This document shows positions 1 through 11,300 of a stretch of 64,000 nucleotides of DNA, in pieces. The translations under genes and the position numbers were made by a program. The DNA is taken from contig OZ035960.1 of NCBI GenBank assembly GCA_964034945.1, forward strand, positions 75,924,585 to 75,988,584, in the 5' to 3' direction. This DNA is from Chrysopilus asiliformis (lineage: Eukaryota; Arthropoda; Insecta; Diptera; Rhagionidae). The first letter of the stretch is position 1; each line of letters opens with the position of its first letter. A model generated the notes under the pieces. That model saw nothing but the letters and a program-made list of their open reading frames with translations, searched no databases and was not told the origin of the DNA.

Positions 1-20
1 GTCCCAAACAAACTCGACAA

Positions 21-317
21 GTGTCACATGTACAACGGGATGGAAAAAGCTTTTCTCCCCACGGAAGAATCTGCAAAAAACCTTGTACATCTGTTATCGA
101 CACTGGAGCCACCAAATCAATACTCAATCGGAAGCTAGCTGTAAACGAATGCGTTAAACCGAATAACAACTACATTTTGAAAAGTGCCATTGGTCAAACT
201 ACAAAAATTCACAGTGAAACTGTTCTGGCAATTCAAATGCCGTGTTTCAACTTCCGCCACCCGTTTCTCGTCGCAGATATCATGGACGACTGCATTTTGA
301 GGAAACATAACATCTGA
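21..317 (+). pseudogene. Retroelement aspartic protease fragment
   Basis: This open stretch holds the hallmark of a retroelement aspartic protease, VIDTGATKSIL, at about residues 26-36. The DTGA motif supplies one half of the dimeric active site. A later hydrophobic stretch is compatible with the fold. The reading frame closes after about 98 codons and no RT follows, so this is a decayed piece of an LTR retrotransposon pol gene that starts left of the window. It is distinct from the gypsy protease near 28.9 kb, which reads VDTGSVFTYIN. Confidence 0.6.
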
Positions 318-1194
318 GAAAACATAACATCATATTGGCCTGCAAGTTGGGAACAATGAAAATAGGAGACGTAGAGCTATCCATTAGGGTGAAGCCTCAA
401 TTTTTTCTAAATTTCGAAAACCCCTAGGGCTTAAAAGTTGTGAATAGGTCTAAGAAGTATTTGTGGAAAATTTCAGGCCAATCGGGCAACATCCTAGGGT
501 TCCACTTTTCATTTGAGAATTGGAAATTTTCTCTTAGAACAATTCCTTGAATTTTTGCATGTTAGCCCTCAGAATCCTCAGAATATCTCAGAATCGGAAA
601 TTTGGTACAGATATAGAGTTGGGCTCAGCGAAGATCCCAAAGTAAACAGGTTTTGGATTTTTCGAAGTTTAATATAGAGGAGCTAAACTTCTATTTTACT
701 TTTAACACAGCAACATCTAGCACTGCCCTTGCTATAAAAACTGACTTGTGTAATTTCCTTTTAAAAAAAAATCATTCGATATGAAGAATTTGAGTGCGAT
801 CCAAACACGTTTTCTGGATCAATTGGAAAATTGCTTCAAATCTGTGAAACCCTACCAGTGGTCAAATATGAATCAGTTTCGTTAGTGTTACCGATCATAG
901 ACTTCATAAATGTTAGTACAGACCAAAAATATACGAAATGAGTTCTGCTATTTCCAGTAATAATTTGTCCTCTGAATTGACGAATAGAAATCTGGGAAAA
1001 TGGTTCATCCAAGATGGTTGACAATAGCTAATCGGATCCTTTGTTTGTATGTCTCTCAAATAAGTAGATAAAAATCTTTGCACATTGACAGAATTTGTTA
1101 TGAAAGTGTATGCGCCAGTATCTTGGAGACACGGGCTTTTGCATTTATGGAGCATAATATATAAATCAAAATCCTTCGACCCATCTGGTAGGAA
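318..1194. other. No recognisable gene
   Basis: I see no recognisable exon here. The antisense frame over 913-1200 is open for 95 codons but matches no family I know and lacks the myosin sequence expected after ninaC exon 11. It is probably decayed repeat sequence. The stretch 360-700 contains host-like AT-rich text with no repeat I could assign. Confidence 0.4.
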
Positions 1195-1782
1195 CATCAT
1201 TGATCCTATCTTTCAAAGAAATTGACACTTTGCACTTTCCGCATGTCCGTCAGTCTGTCTGTCTGTCCGTCCGTGAATACCATAACTTTCAAAAGGACTG
1301 AGCTAGAGACTTGAAACTTCGAACAATTAAGTTTCTCGTAAATGGCTACGCCAAGTTCTTGAATGGGCAAAATTCTTGAATGGGTATACAAACGAAACAG
1401 TTCTTGCATACAAACAAAACCGTTTTTTTGCGACTTTATTCAAAAAGATGAGTCATATTGAAAAATTTATACATTTAAAATCTGTTTAGAATAGGATTTT
1501 ACATAACTCATCCATACATTATAATTCGATCGAACCACTGCTTCCCCTCTCTCCCATACGAATGGAATACTTTTTTCCTATGTTCTCGAAAAATGTGCAT
1601 CTATAGAAAAACTTATAAAGATGAAATGTATTTAGAATATGTTTGTACATCACCGTTCAATACATCTAAATCCAATCGGATTTTTTTTTTTGATTTAAGA
1701 AAAAAACATTTTGTTTGTCATCCTATAGATTATTTGACGATTTGCCCTTGGCAATTATAGCTTTTCTTATGTTTAGTTCGAT
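1195..1782 (+). mobile_element. Diverged DINE-1/Helentron-like element
   Basis: The order of parts matches the better-preserved copies in this window. A GTCC/GTCT array at 1242-1275 is followed by the 'gagctagagacttgaaa' stretch, then 'acataactcatccatac', and finally a TTGGCAATTATAGC end running into TTATGTTT. The 5' CCCGTATGGTGA block is missing, so the copy is 5'-truncated and old. Confidence 0.55.
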
Positions 1783-2095
1783 TTTTAAAATTGGCGATAT
1801 ACGACTAACAAAATGTTACGGCCGTATTATTTTGCGGTCGCCTGGGTAATTAGACCACTTCTTGGTGATGACGATACAAATTAGTGTGGCGACATATAAA
1901 TTTAATATTTATGAATGTAAATTCACAGTATTTATGAACAGTTTCATGTGAGATCGAATTAGTTTATGAAATCTTTCATAGTATTTATGAAATTTTTCAT
2001 AAATACTATGAATTCTCTTGTATGAACACCGTTCTTAATTTTAATGACCGAAATTTCGTTCAGTGTAGTAATATTAAAGTAATTATTTTACAAAC
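1783..2095. other. Start of ninaC intron after exon 11
   Basis: On the minus strand the intron donor of exon 11 (GTTTGT) begins at 2095. The remainder is AT-rich with a short inverted repeat of 'catagtatttatgaaa' type near 1975-2010. No exon continuing the motor was found between here and position 1. Confidence 0.4.
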
Positions 2096-2385
2096 CTGCT
2101 TAAAAATTCAGTGAATGTAATTCTACATGAATATCCCTGCTGCCGTGCCAATATTGTATCAAATACCGCCATAGCCTTAAGTTGTTGCTGAACCATGTCA
2201 GGATGAAAATTTCTTGGTTTATAATCCAAATCAGCTCGAACGCATCTTACAAAATGGGTACCAATATTAAATGTTTTACAAGACAATGACTTCAACATTT
2301 CCAAGCAAGTTGCGCGAAAAACGGTAGATAATGTTCTCATTTGCAAAAATTGTGAGTAACTTTCTTGTGTAGATATATTTAATGC
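2096..2385 (-). CDS. ninaC: ninaC exon 11 (motor, HFVRC region; last exon in window)
   Basis: The exon begins ALNISTQESYSQFLQMRTLS after acceptor GTATTTTAG. It holds the near-universal myosin motif as THFVRCVRADLDYKPRNF and continues VQQQLKAMAVFDTILARQQGY to FTEFLSR. It ends in phase 2 at AG|GTTTGT (2095). The converter and lever arm should follow on exons further left. Confidence 0.92.
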
Positions 2386-5300
2386 CTAAAATACACATAA
2401 ATATTGAAGATAAGTGCTGGATGTAGAATTTTTTTTTTACATTATTTCTCTGTTTGTCCTTCTCAGTTAATTTTTCAAATGTCATAGTTAAATTTCCACT
2501 TTTAGATAAAGGGTTACTAAACATGAGAACGATGCGTTCATCTAGAGATGTTTTAATCGACTCAATCATTTCTGGTGGTATGTAATCACGATTAGCATCA
2601 ACGAAGCTACGAATGTCATAGATAATTTTTCCGGTATAATGAGCGACACTAATTTTATCTCTGCCACTTGATTTAACAAAGCTACTGCGCTTATCAATTA
2701 CTTTGTCTGAAAATATTTAGAATAAGTGGTATTAAAAACAGCAATTCTTCATTTTCTACTATTTTTTACTACAGCAACTAAGCTTTCAGACTTCAGAAAC
2801 ACTAAAAAAATAACTCCATAAACCTAAATCATAACGGAGCCCCGCACGCCTCTGGGACATATATTGTCGACTCAGTTCGATGAGTCCGCTACATATCAGT
2901 ATGTATGTGAAAGTGTGTTGTTTGTCTGTGTGTTATGTGTTCGTTTATACGTATGCAACGAAAATTGTAAGATCGACTTTTACCAGTAAACCTTATCCGA
3001 TTTTGACGCGGTTTCTTGCATTCGAAATCTGTTATCGTCCCATAGCACCCTGTGGAAAAAATACATATTTTTTTTTGGAAAGAATAAACCGTTTTAGAGA
3101 TAATCGTAAAAACATTTTTTATATGTATGAGAGAGGGTAGAAGTGGTCCCATTGAATTTTATTGTATGGTACAGTTATATAGCATCCTACTTTAAACCCT
3201 TTTTGTCTAAACGGGAGTTTCTGTAAGGATAACGCAAATATAATTTTTTTCAATTTTTCCCTTGATCATGAATTTGGTGTTAGAATTTCTAAATTCGAAA
3301 CGGAAGCTCTTGTAGAGATAATAAAAGTATTCAATTTTTTCTATTTTTTTTAAAAGAAATTAGCAAAGTGGGTTTCTCTACTGGGGATTTCGAATATCAG
3401 GAAAGGTCCTGTAAAAATGTTGTAAATATACATTTACCCCTGTGAGTTAAAGGGGAATATTTTCCAAATACTTGATATTATCGACATCGAATACTCGTAG
3501 TACTCGATAAATTCATATCTCGATAACTCAAAGTTTCGTCTGTCCCCGTCTACTTCCAGTTATTGAGATCGTATTGTAAAGGGTGATCCAATTGGAGGTA
3601 GTTTTTCCAATTGGGTTGTTTTGACAGTTCTTATGTGTCAACTGGCTTGTCTATATGACGATTGTGTTCAGTATTCAGTACCATTTCATCATGAATAGAC
3701 TTACGTGTGAACAACGTTTAATAATTGTGGAAACTTATTTCCAAAATCAGTGCTGAGTTAGGAATTGTTATAGAGCTCGTCGTCCACATTTTGGTCGTCA
3801 TAATCGTACCACTGAACGCACTATTCGTGAAACCATCACCAAATTTCGAACTAACTTTACACTATTAGACATTCATCCATCAACCAGAGTGCGTCCAGCC
3901 TATAGTAATGAGAATATTGGTGCAGTAAGCAGAGAGTGTTCGTGAAGACCGTGATCAATCAATTCGTCGCCCTTCTCAAGGTTTGGGCATCGCTACAGAG
4001 CAATGATCAATGAATTTTCGTTGCCAAAAATTCAAGATATTAGTGTAGCTGACTTGTAGTTGCAACAGAATGGCGCTACATGTCATACAGCTAACGATAC
4101 AATAGCTTTACTAAGGGAAACGTTCGATGAAAACATCATCTCAAGAAATGGTCTTGAGCTGTTAATTGGCCACCGAGATCTTGTGATCTGACACCATTGG
4201 ATTACTTTCTGTGGGGATATGTGAAATCTCTTGTTTACGTCGATAAACCCGGAACGATCCAGCTAACCCTTATAATAGAGAAGATATTGTAATCATGGGC
4301 GTCCAAAGGTACAGGCAGGCACTTTAGACACAGTGATTTTTCCATTGGGTCTAAGATGGCAGGTGACCATCCCCCCCTCCAGTTTCCCGTCGAAAAAGAG
4401 CTCATATCTATGAAACTAGAGCAAATTACCTTTCCAAAGCAAGTATAATGAATGTGAAACCCCTACTGGTTCAAAATTTAGCCCGGAGGCATAAAATATG
4501 TCGAATCCAGCATGGTTATTTATGACATTAAATGTGCTTTTTTGTCTTCATTCTTTATTGGTTCGTTATTTCATTATAGGATTTATTACAAAGGATACCA
4601 CAAATCGAATCGTTAATCAGATTGAATTTTGCCCAACACTGGGAGAAGTATATGATTGTAATGGCTACACCCGTAGTTCCCCTGGCTGAAGGCGATGATA
4701 ATTCACCATTGTTGTTGATGTTTATCTAATTGATGTTTATCGATCTTTATTGGTCAGAATCTGCAGTGGTACCCGTTTGTTTTCCGAGCTTATGCTTAGG
4801 TCTGTACAAAATCCGCTTCATGCTAAATTATGAGGATGTCCGAGCATCTGTCTGTCGGTCTGTCCGATGTGAGTATTTTAAATAACTCTAGAACGTTTTG
4901 ACGTAGCGAAATTTTTGATACAAAAGTTTAAAAAAACGTAGTTTTCTATCAAGTTTTGGAAAAGTAACGGTAGCTATAACGGGAACCTCCCATACAATTA
5001 TTTTTGAAAAAAATGCCGTAAATTTCTCGAAATCTATGTGCCTCGCTTTTCTCAGCAATGATGTTTAGGCAGCGGCCTGAACAACTATAGCCTTGCACAG
5101 TATTCCATAACGACGGAGCGATTGTATTATATTAAATTTATTTTCGCGATCGCTTTTTGATGTTTGCTTAATATTGGCCAGCTACGGCCTAGCAGCTACA
5201 TTTTGAATATCTTTATATTTAAAGTCTTTGATATGAGGTTTAATTATGTGAAAAATGTATTATCTTAGCGCTAGATGGATTCAGTTTAAAACATAATCCA

Positions 5301-8300
5301 AACATTGAAAATGAAGAATTGGAAACCAAATTATAATAACACATTAACGTTTTGACCGAAAAGCCTACAAAAATCATAACTATTAGAATTTTTTACTTAC
5401 TTAGAATAAAATCATAATCTTGTCCTGTTTTAGTTGCCTCATCGATCATACTAAAAAGCCCATTTGGTTTAGATAACAGGTGGTCTAGTGTGTTTTTGTT
5501 ATCGTAATAATTTAACGTTACGGGCGGTACTCCATCCAATTCCTATAGCACCAAGTGGATTTGCTTTTATATTTTTGTTAGTTTTAAATCAAATATTACC
5601 AGTTCAATCATTTCACTAGCAAAGATTGCCTGATTGTAGTGGTATTGCATCTGTTCATTGATTGTATTAACCATAAGTTGCTCTAGTCCGTTTCGCGGGA
5701 AACACTCGAATCCACAGATGTCATGGACAATTATTTCATTAGAATCTCCACTGAAATATAAAAAAAAGTTATAACAAAGAAACATTTTTTTAAATTATTC
5801 ATACAATACTGCTCTCGGAAAACTCAAATTCTTGTTGATGATATGAACGATCCAATCGACAAAACGTTGATATAATGTTGCTGATAATGCATCCCTTGCA
5901 TCTCGAGCCTCTTCAGAAGTATATTGCATTCTCTCAGCAATGCCACCTTTAATTTTGCAATAATTAATCATAGCCCATTGAAATTTCTTTTCTTCAACGC
6001 GAAGCATGTCCGATACTTTTTGAACGGCATACGGATCTTCAAACTCTGCTGATTTGTTCTCATTTTTTTTAAATCGTAAATTCCCAAGATTTAATATGGC
6101 TGACAATATTTTTCGAATGCTTTCGATATCTTGTTCGGAAAAATCCATTTCTCGAAGCAATTCCTCAAACTGCTGATATCGCTGAACATTACCTTGGGGA
6201 TCATCTCTATGATATTGTAATTTAGAATTTTGTTTTTCTGGAGGAATTCGTAAGTAACGATAATTACGTCCTGATTCAAGATGGTATTCGCTTAAAAGTC
6301 CCTTTTCATTCATATAATCGTAATAATAATAGAAAATATGGAAGTTGTGTTGATTCCTGGAAAAATATTTAGAAAAATGATTAGTGAATTGATCAATTGT
6401 AGTACATCAGTCAAAAAATAACATGGAAGGGATAAGGTAAATATTGTGGTAAGTAAAAAACATTCTCAATGGATGATTTCCGAAATGAAGCCGAATTTGA
6501 GTCAAAATACCTTCACTAGTTCTATAGATTATTACACAAAATTGGGCACCTTCATATTAATATAAACAAACAATTAGAAGAATTGAAACCTCGTCATGTT
6601 AAAAAATATATCAACTGGATAGGTTCCGCATGTAAATGGATCGCCGGCAATCCAGACTCATATGATCTAGAATCTCCTATGAACGCGCAAAACCGACTTA
6701 TTAATTATTGGTCAACCATGACCAATAATTAATAATAGAAGAAGTTGAATTTTAATTTACAATATCTCAGATACTAGTCATCCAAGTGTGAAGAAATTTT
6801 ATGAAAAATAAAGTTTTCTATTCAACAAAAAAAAAACGCATTTAAAAATTTTCATTGGATCAAAAACGCTGTGCGTCGGCGCAACTAGCGTTTTTAATTT
6901 GAATATTTTGACAAGTAAACAAATAATAATTTCCGAGTGAAAAGTATAATATTTAAGTAAAGTGCGATGAGACAATGGCGATTTAAAAGTAATTCCGGCC
7001 AAGTAATTTTTCGAAAACATTATCCAGCGCTATAAGCACAATGTATAATCCGTTCAACATCCGGTTCGCCCACAAGTTGGCACAAAACGATCAAAATTCG
7101 ATTAATTCGACGGCGATCGAGTATTTTTATACCCGTATGGTGAAACCAAAGGGTATATTAACTTTGCCTTACCGTTTGTAACGCCAAGATCTCGTCATCG
7201 CACAAAAAAATGAATTACACCAGTGTGTTTAGAATGATAAAAATATTTAATTTCTGCATGTCCGTCCGTCTGTCTGTCTGTCCGTCCGTCTGTCTGTGGC
7301 GCGGATTGCGGGCGCACGGATTGAGCTAGAGACTTGAAAGTGTGCACAGATCCGTTTTTCGTAAAATGTGAGGCTAAGTTCGTTAATGGGCAAAAATGGA
7401 CCATTAGGGGGGTACCCCCCATACGAACGAAATCGTTTTTTGTGAATATCTCAAAAACGGTGCATCTTATCAAAAAAGTCCAAGAACAAAAGTTATTTAG
7501 GATATGATTCTACATAAAACTCCCATACATCAAAATCCGATTGGAATAAATTAAAAAAAATCTTATTGGAAAGTTTAACTTCAAAGTGGAATTTTGGTAC
7601 AACTGTTCGAATTTTGATACGAATATCACCATACGGGTCTCCAATGATTGCCAGATTGGCAATTATAGCTTGTGTTATGTTTTATGATAATTTTAATCTA
7701 ATTCGTTTGGAATTATCTAATTCTACATTTTATTTCGTGCTGTGTATTAAATAGTTTAATTTTTAATCACCCGCAACATTCTTAGCTAGACAAAACTCAA
7801 ACATAAGCGTCTATCACTACATCTCATACCATTCGTTATGAAAATTCATTTTGGAAGGATCAGTGTTGCAGTGTCATAGTCGAGGGGTTATTTGATAGGA
7901 AGCGCTCGAAGCGAGAAACAAACACAACCCCATTTCATATCACCACCACAAACGTAAAAGCTCTAATCCGTATTTATATATAGCGAATTTCGTTGCACCA
8001 TTAATACAAATTTTTAGGCGGGGTTCTTTTAAATATTTCATATTTGCATGTAATAGTAGAATTTGCTATTAGTAGTAGAAATCAATGTGATGAAAAAAAA
8101 GTTTTACTCCGGAAAAAAATGTCTGCAAAAAATGGTTAATTTTTTTTATGGAAAATGGCTGAAATTTTAGGATAATGTAGATAAAATGAGTTAACCCTCG
8201 ATTTTGGTGATGCATCTAGCGTTGGATTCGTCTAGCTCCCGTCTATAATACAAGCAATGTGATGTTTTCAAACAAAATAAAAAATTTCGAACTTGGGATT

Positions 8301-11300
8301 TTATTAAAGATTTCGGCTTTATTTCCGAATCGCCGCCTCCGTCAATCAAGTCAATATTCAAATACATTACATTGGGTAATGCCAAAAAACGCTATTGGTC
8401 AAGAGATTTCTGTATAACGGTGAAAAATACAGGTAAAGTTGCAAAACTTCGAAATTTAAATTGCTAATTTTCCAAAAACCATTTAATACATTAGTATGAT
8501 TTTTACCTTAAATTAAAGGTAATACATAGTATTAGCTTCAAAATAAGATACTATTGGTTTTAATATGCTGATCAGTTATTATTCACGAAATTTTTGGTTT
8601 AATCGCGTCATATAATTTTAAGGAAATAAATAATATAATTTATTTACCTTTCACAAGATGTTTCGGACATTCTGTGATGTCCATGGTGACTTGTAGACTG
8701 GAGTCACTTCCCACGCAAAGGATTTGACCGTAAATTATAACTGTGTCCCTTCTCCGTTATGAGACAGCTAGGTTGACTACAGACAACACGCACACTATCA
8801 TCTCAGGCGTTCACTTCCTTAAGTGGTTGTTTCAATAGCATCAGTACAGGATTCCATGTACTTGATAATTTTAGACTATCATCACGATTAAACGTTGATC
8901 GACGTTTTATTTCGATAGCTTCTCGTACAAGGCGTGGATAATAACGGTTCTCCGATGCTAAAATATGAGCTTTATCGAAGCGTATTCAATCTTCATTATA
9001 ATAGATGATGGGCCTTACCAATGACTCGTGACTAACTTAGTAACAGCTTTTGGTGTGTGCGAAACGGACTATTTGCTTGCTAATTTCGGTTCAAATCCTA
9101 GTTTTTATTGAAAAGTTTTAAATTCGCTGTCATAAATGTGTGAAAACTTACTAGAATTAGCAAGCAAATAGCCCGTTTCGCACACACCAAAAGCTGTTAC
9201 TAAGTTAGTCACGGGTCATTGGTAAGGCCCGATATGTTCGGCAACTGCTGAATGTTCCATCTTTTTGTTTTTTACAGCCGAAAGATGTTCTTTAAGTCTT
9301 ATTGCCCCATTTCGCCTTGTTTGATCAACATACGATTTACCGCAACTGCATGGCACTTCGTAAACACCGTAGTTTTCGAAGGGTATACGATCTTTAGGTA
9401 ATATGAGGTAGCTCGAAGCTTAGTTGGTGGCTGATAAATAGCTTTAACACCATGTTTCCGAAGAACTTTGCCAATTTCGGTCGAAACACCTTTCATATAA
9501 GGAAGGAAAGCCAGTTTTTCTTCGGTTACAGTTTCGAGCTGGGTATGAGTACTGGCTAATCGTGGTTTAACTCTTCGCTGTTTTTTACTGTAACCGTTCC
9601 TTTCTAAAACTCCATCGATGTATTTGAGCTCATCATCTATACGTTTTGTGCCACAAATCTTGTCCACGCCTTGTACGAGAAGCTATCGAAATAAAACGTC
9701 GATCAACGTTTAATCGTGATGATAGCCTAAAATTATCAAGTACATGGATACTCAGATGATAGTGTGCGTGTTGTCTGTAGTCAACCTAGCTGTCTCATAA
9801 CGGAGAAGGGACACCGTTATAATTTAAGGTCAAATCCTTTGCGTGGTAAGTGACTCCAGTCTACAAGCGACCAGGGACATCACAGAATGTCCGAAACGTC
9901 TTGTGAAAGGTAAATAAATTATATTTTATTAATTATTTGAAGCGGGCTCATAGGTCATTTGTAGGTTTTTTTTTACCGTTTGTAACGGCAAGATCCCTTC
10001 ATCACACAAAAAAATGAATTACACCAGTGTGTTTAGAATGATAAAAAAAATTGATTTTCGCATGTCCGTCCGTCCGTCCGTCCGTCCGTCCGTCCGTCCG
10101 TCCGTCCGTCCGTCCGTCCGTCCGTCTGTCCATCTGTCTGTCTGTGGTGCGGATTGCAAGCGCACGGATTGAGCTACAGACTTGAAATTTTGCGCAGATT
10201 CTTGCGAATAACTCAAAAACGGTGCATCTTATCAAAAAAGCGCAAGAACAAAAGTTATTTAGGATATGATTCTACATAAAACTCCCATACATCAAAATCT
10301 GATTGGAATAAATTTTAAAAAACCTTATTGGAAAGTTTGACTTCAAAGTGGAATTTTGATATAACTGTTCGCTGTTCACTTAAATCACCATACGGGTTTT
10401 CAATAATTGCCAGATTGGCAATAATAGCTTTTGTTATGTTTTATTCAAAGTATATTCCATTGGAAGCTATATATATTCCTCAAATGAATGGAACCGCATT
10501 CCATTAAGACCTGGGGGGCTATTCTCGATTCGTTTCGGATTTTTCCGAAACGTTTGTGGTGCTTGGGAAATAGATCTTTATGTGGTGAAACCGTATTCTC
10601 GAACTTAGATTACGGATATATCCGAAACATAACGGATCGATCCGAAACGTTCAGATGTTTCTTTTCGAAACGTTTGCGTGCTGTGAGTTATCGTTTCGCG
10701 TCCGTTGTTTATTGTTATTTGATGCGGGCATAATTTTAATCGTGTAATATGTATAGTACGGAAAATAATTCTTTTTCATTCATCCTTTTGCAAATGATTC
10801 TCACGAAAATTTTAGTTTTCATTCGCTCACGAATTTTATTTTTCCATTCTCGTATTTTTAAAATTCTATTCGCGAATGGAATGGAAAATTTCGGGAATGG
10901 AAAAATAAAATTCGCTCACGAATTTATCGCAAAAGAATGATTCGGGGATGGAATTATTATATGAAGTGAAAATGACACCATAATTTTCGAAAGGATTGAG
11001 CTAGAGACTTGAAATTTCGTACAGTTGCGTTTCTCGTAAACAGTAAGGTTGAGCTATTGGACGGGGAAAATCGGACCACTAAAACGAAACAGTTTTTTAC
11101 AATTTTTTCGAAAACAACTAGTCACATCGAAAAATTTATAAATGTAAAATATGTTTAAAATACGATTTTATATAACTGTTCCATACATAAAAGCTAAAAT
11201 CCACAAATAAACAAAAATCACGCATAATACACTATTACTTACATTAAACACTAGTCAAATATTATTAATTATTATTAAAATTAGTAAAATATTACTCCAA

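Noticed and set aside
913..1200. Antisense 95-codon ORF (MMFLPDGSKDFDLYIMLHKC...)
   Set aside because: Looks somewhat protein-like, but no family recognised, does not continue the ninaC motor, and lacks splice signals in the right phase.
10002..10235. ORFs rich in TDGRTDGR or TDRQTDRQ here and in the similar copies at 21.3, 23.0 and 48.1 kb
   Set aside because: They are readings through DINE-1-like elements and their GTCY arrays; identical non-coding copies occur on both strands.
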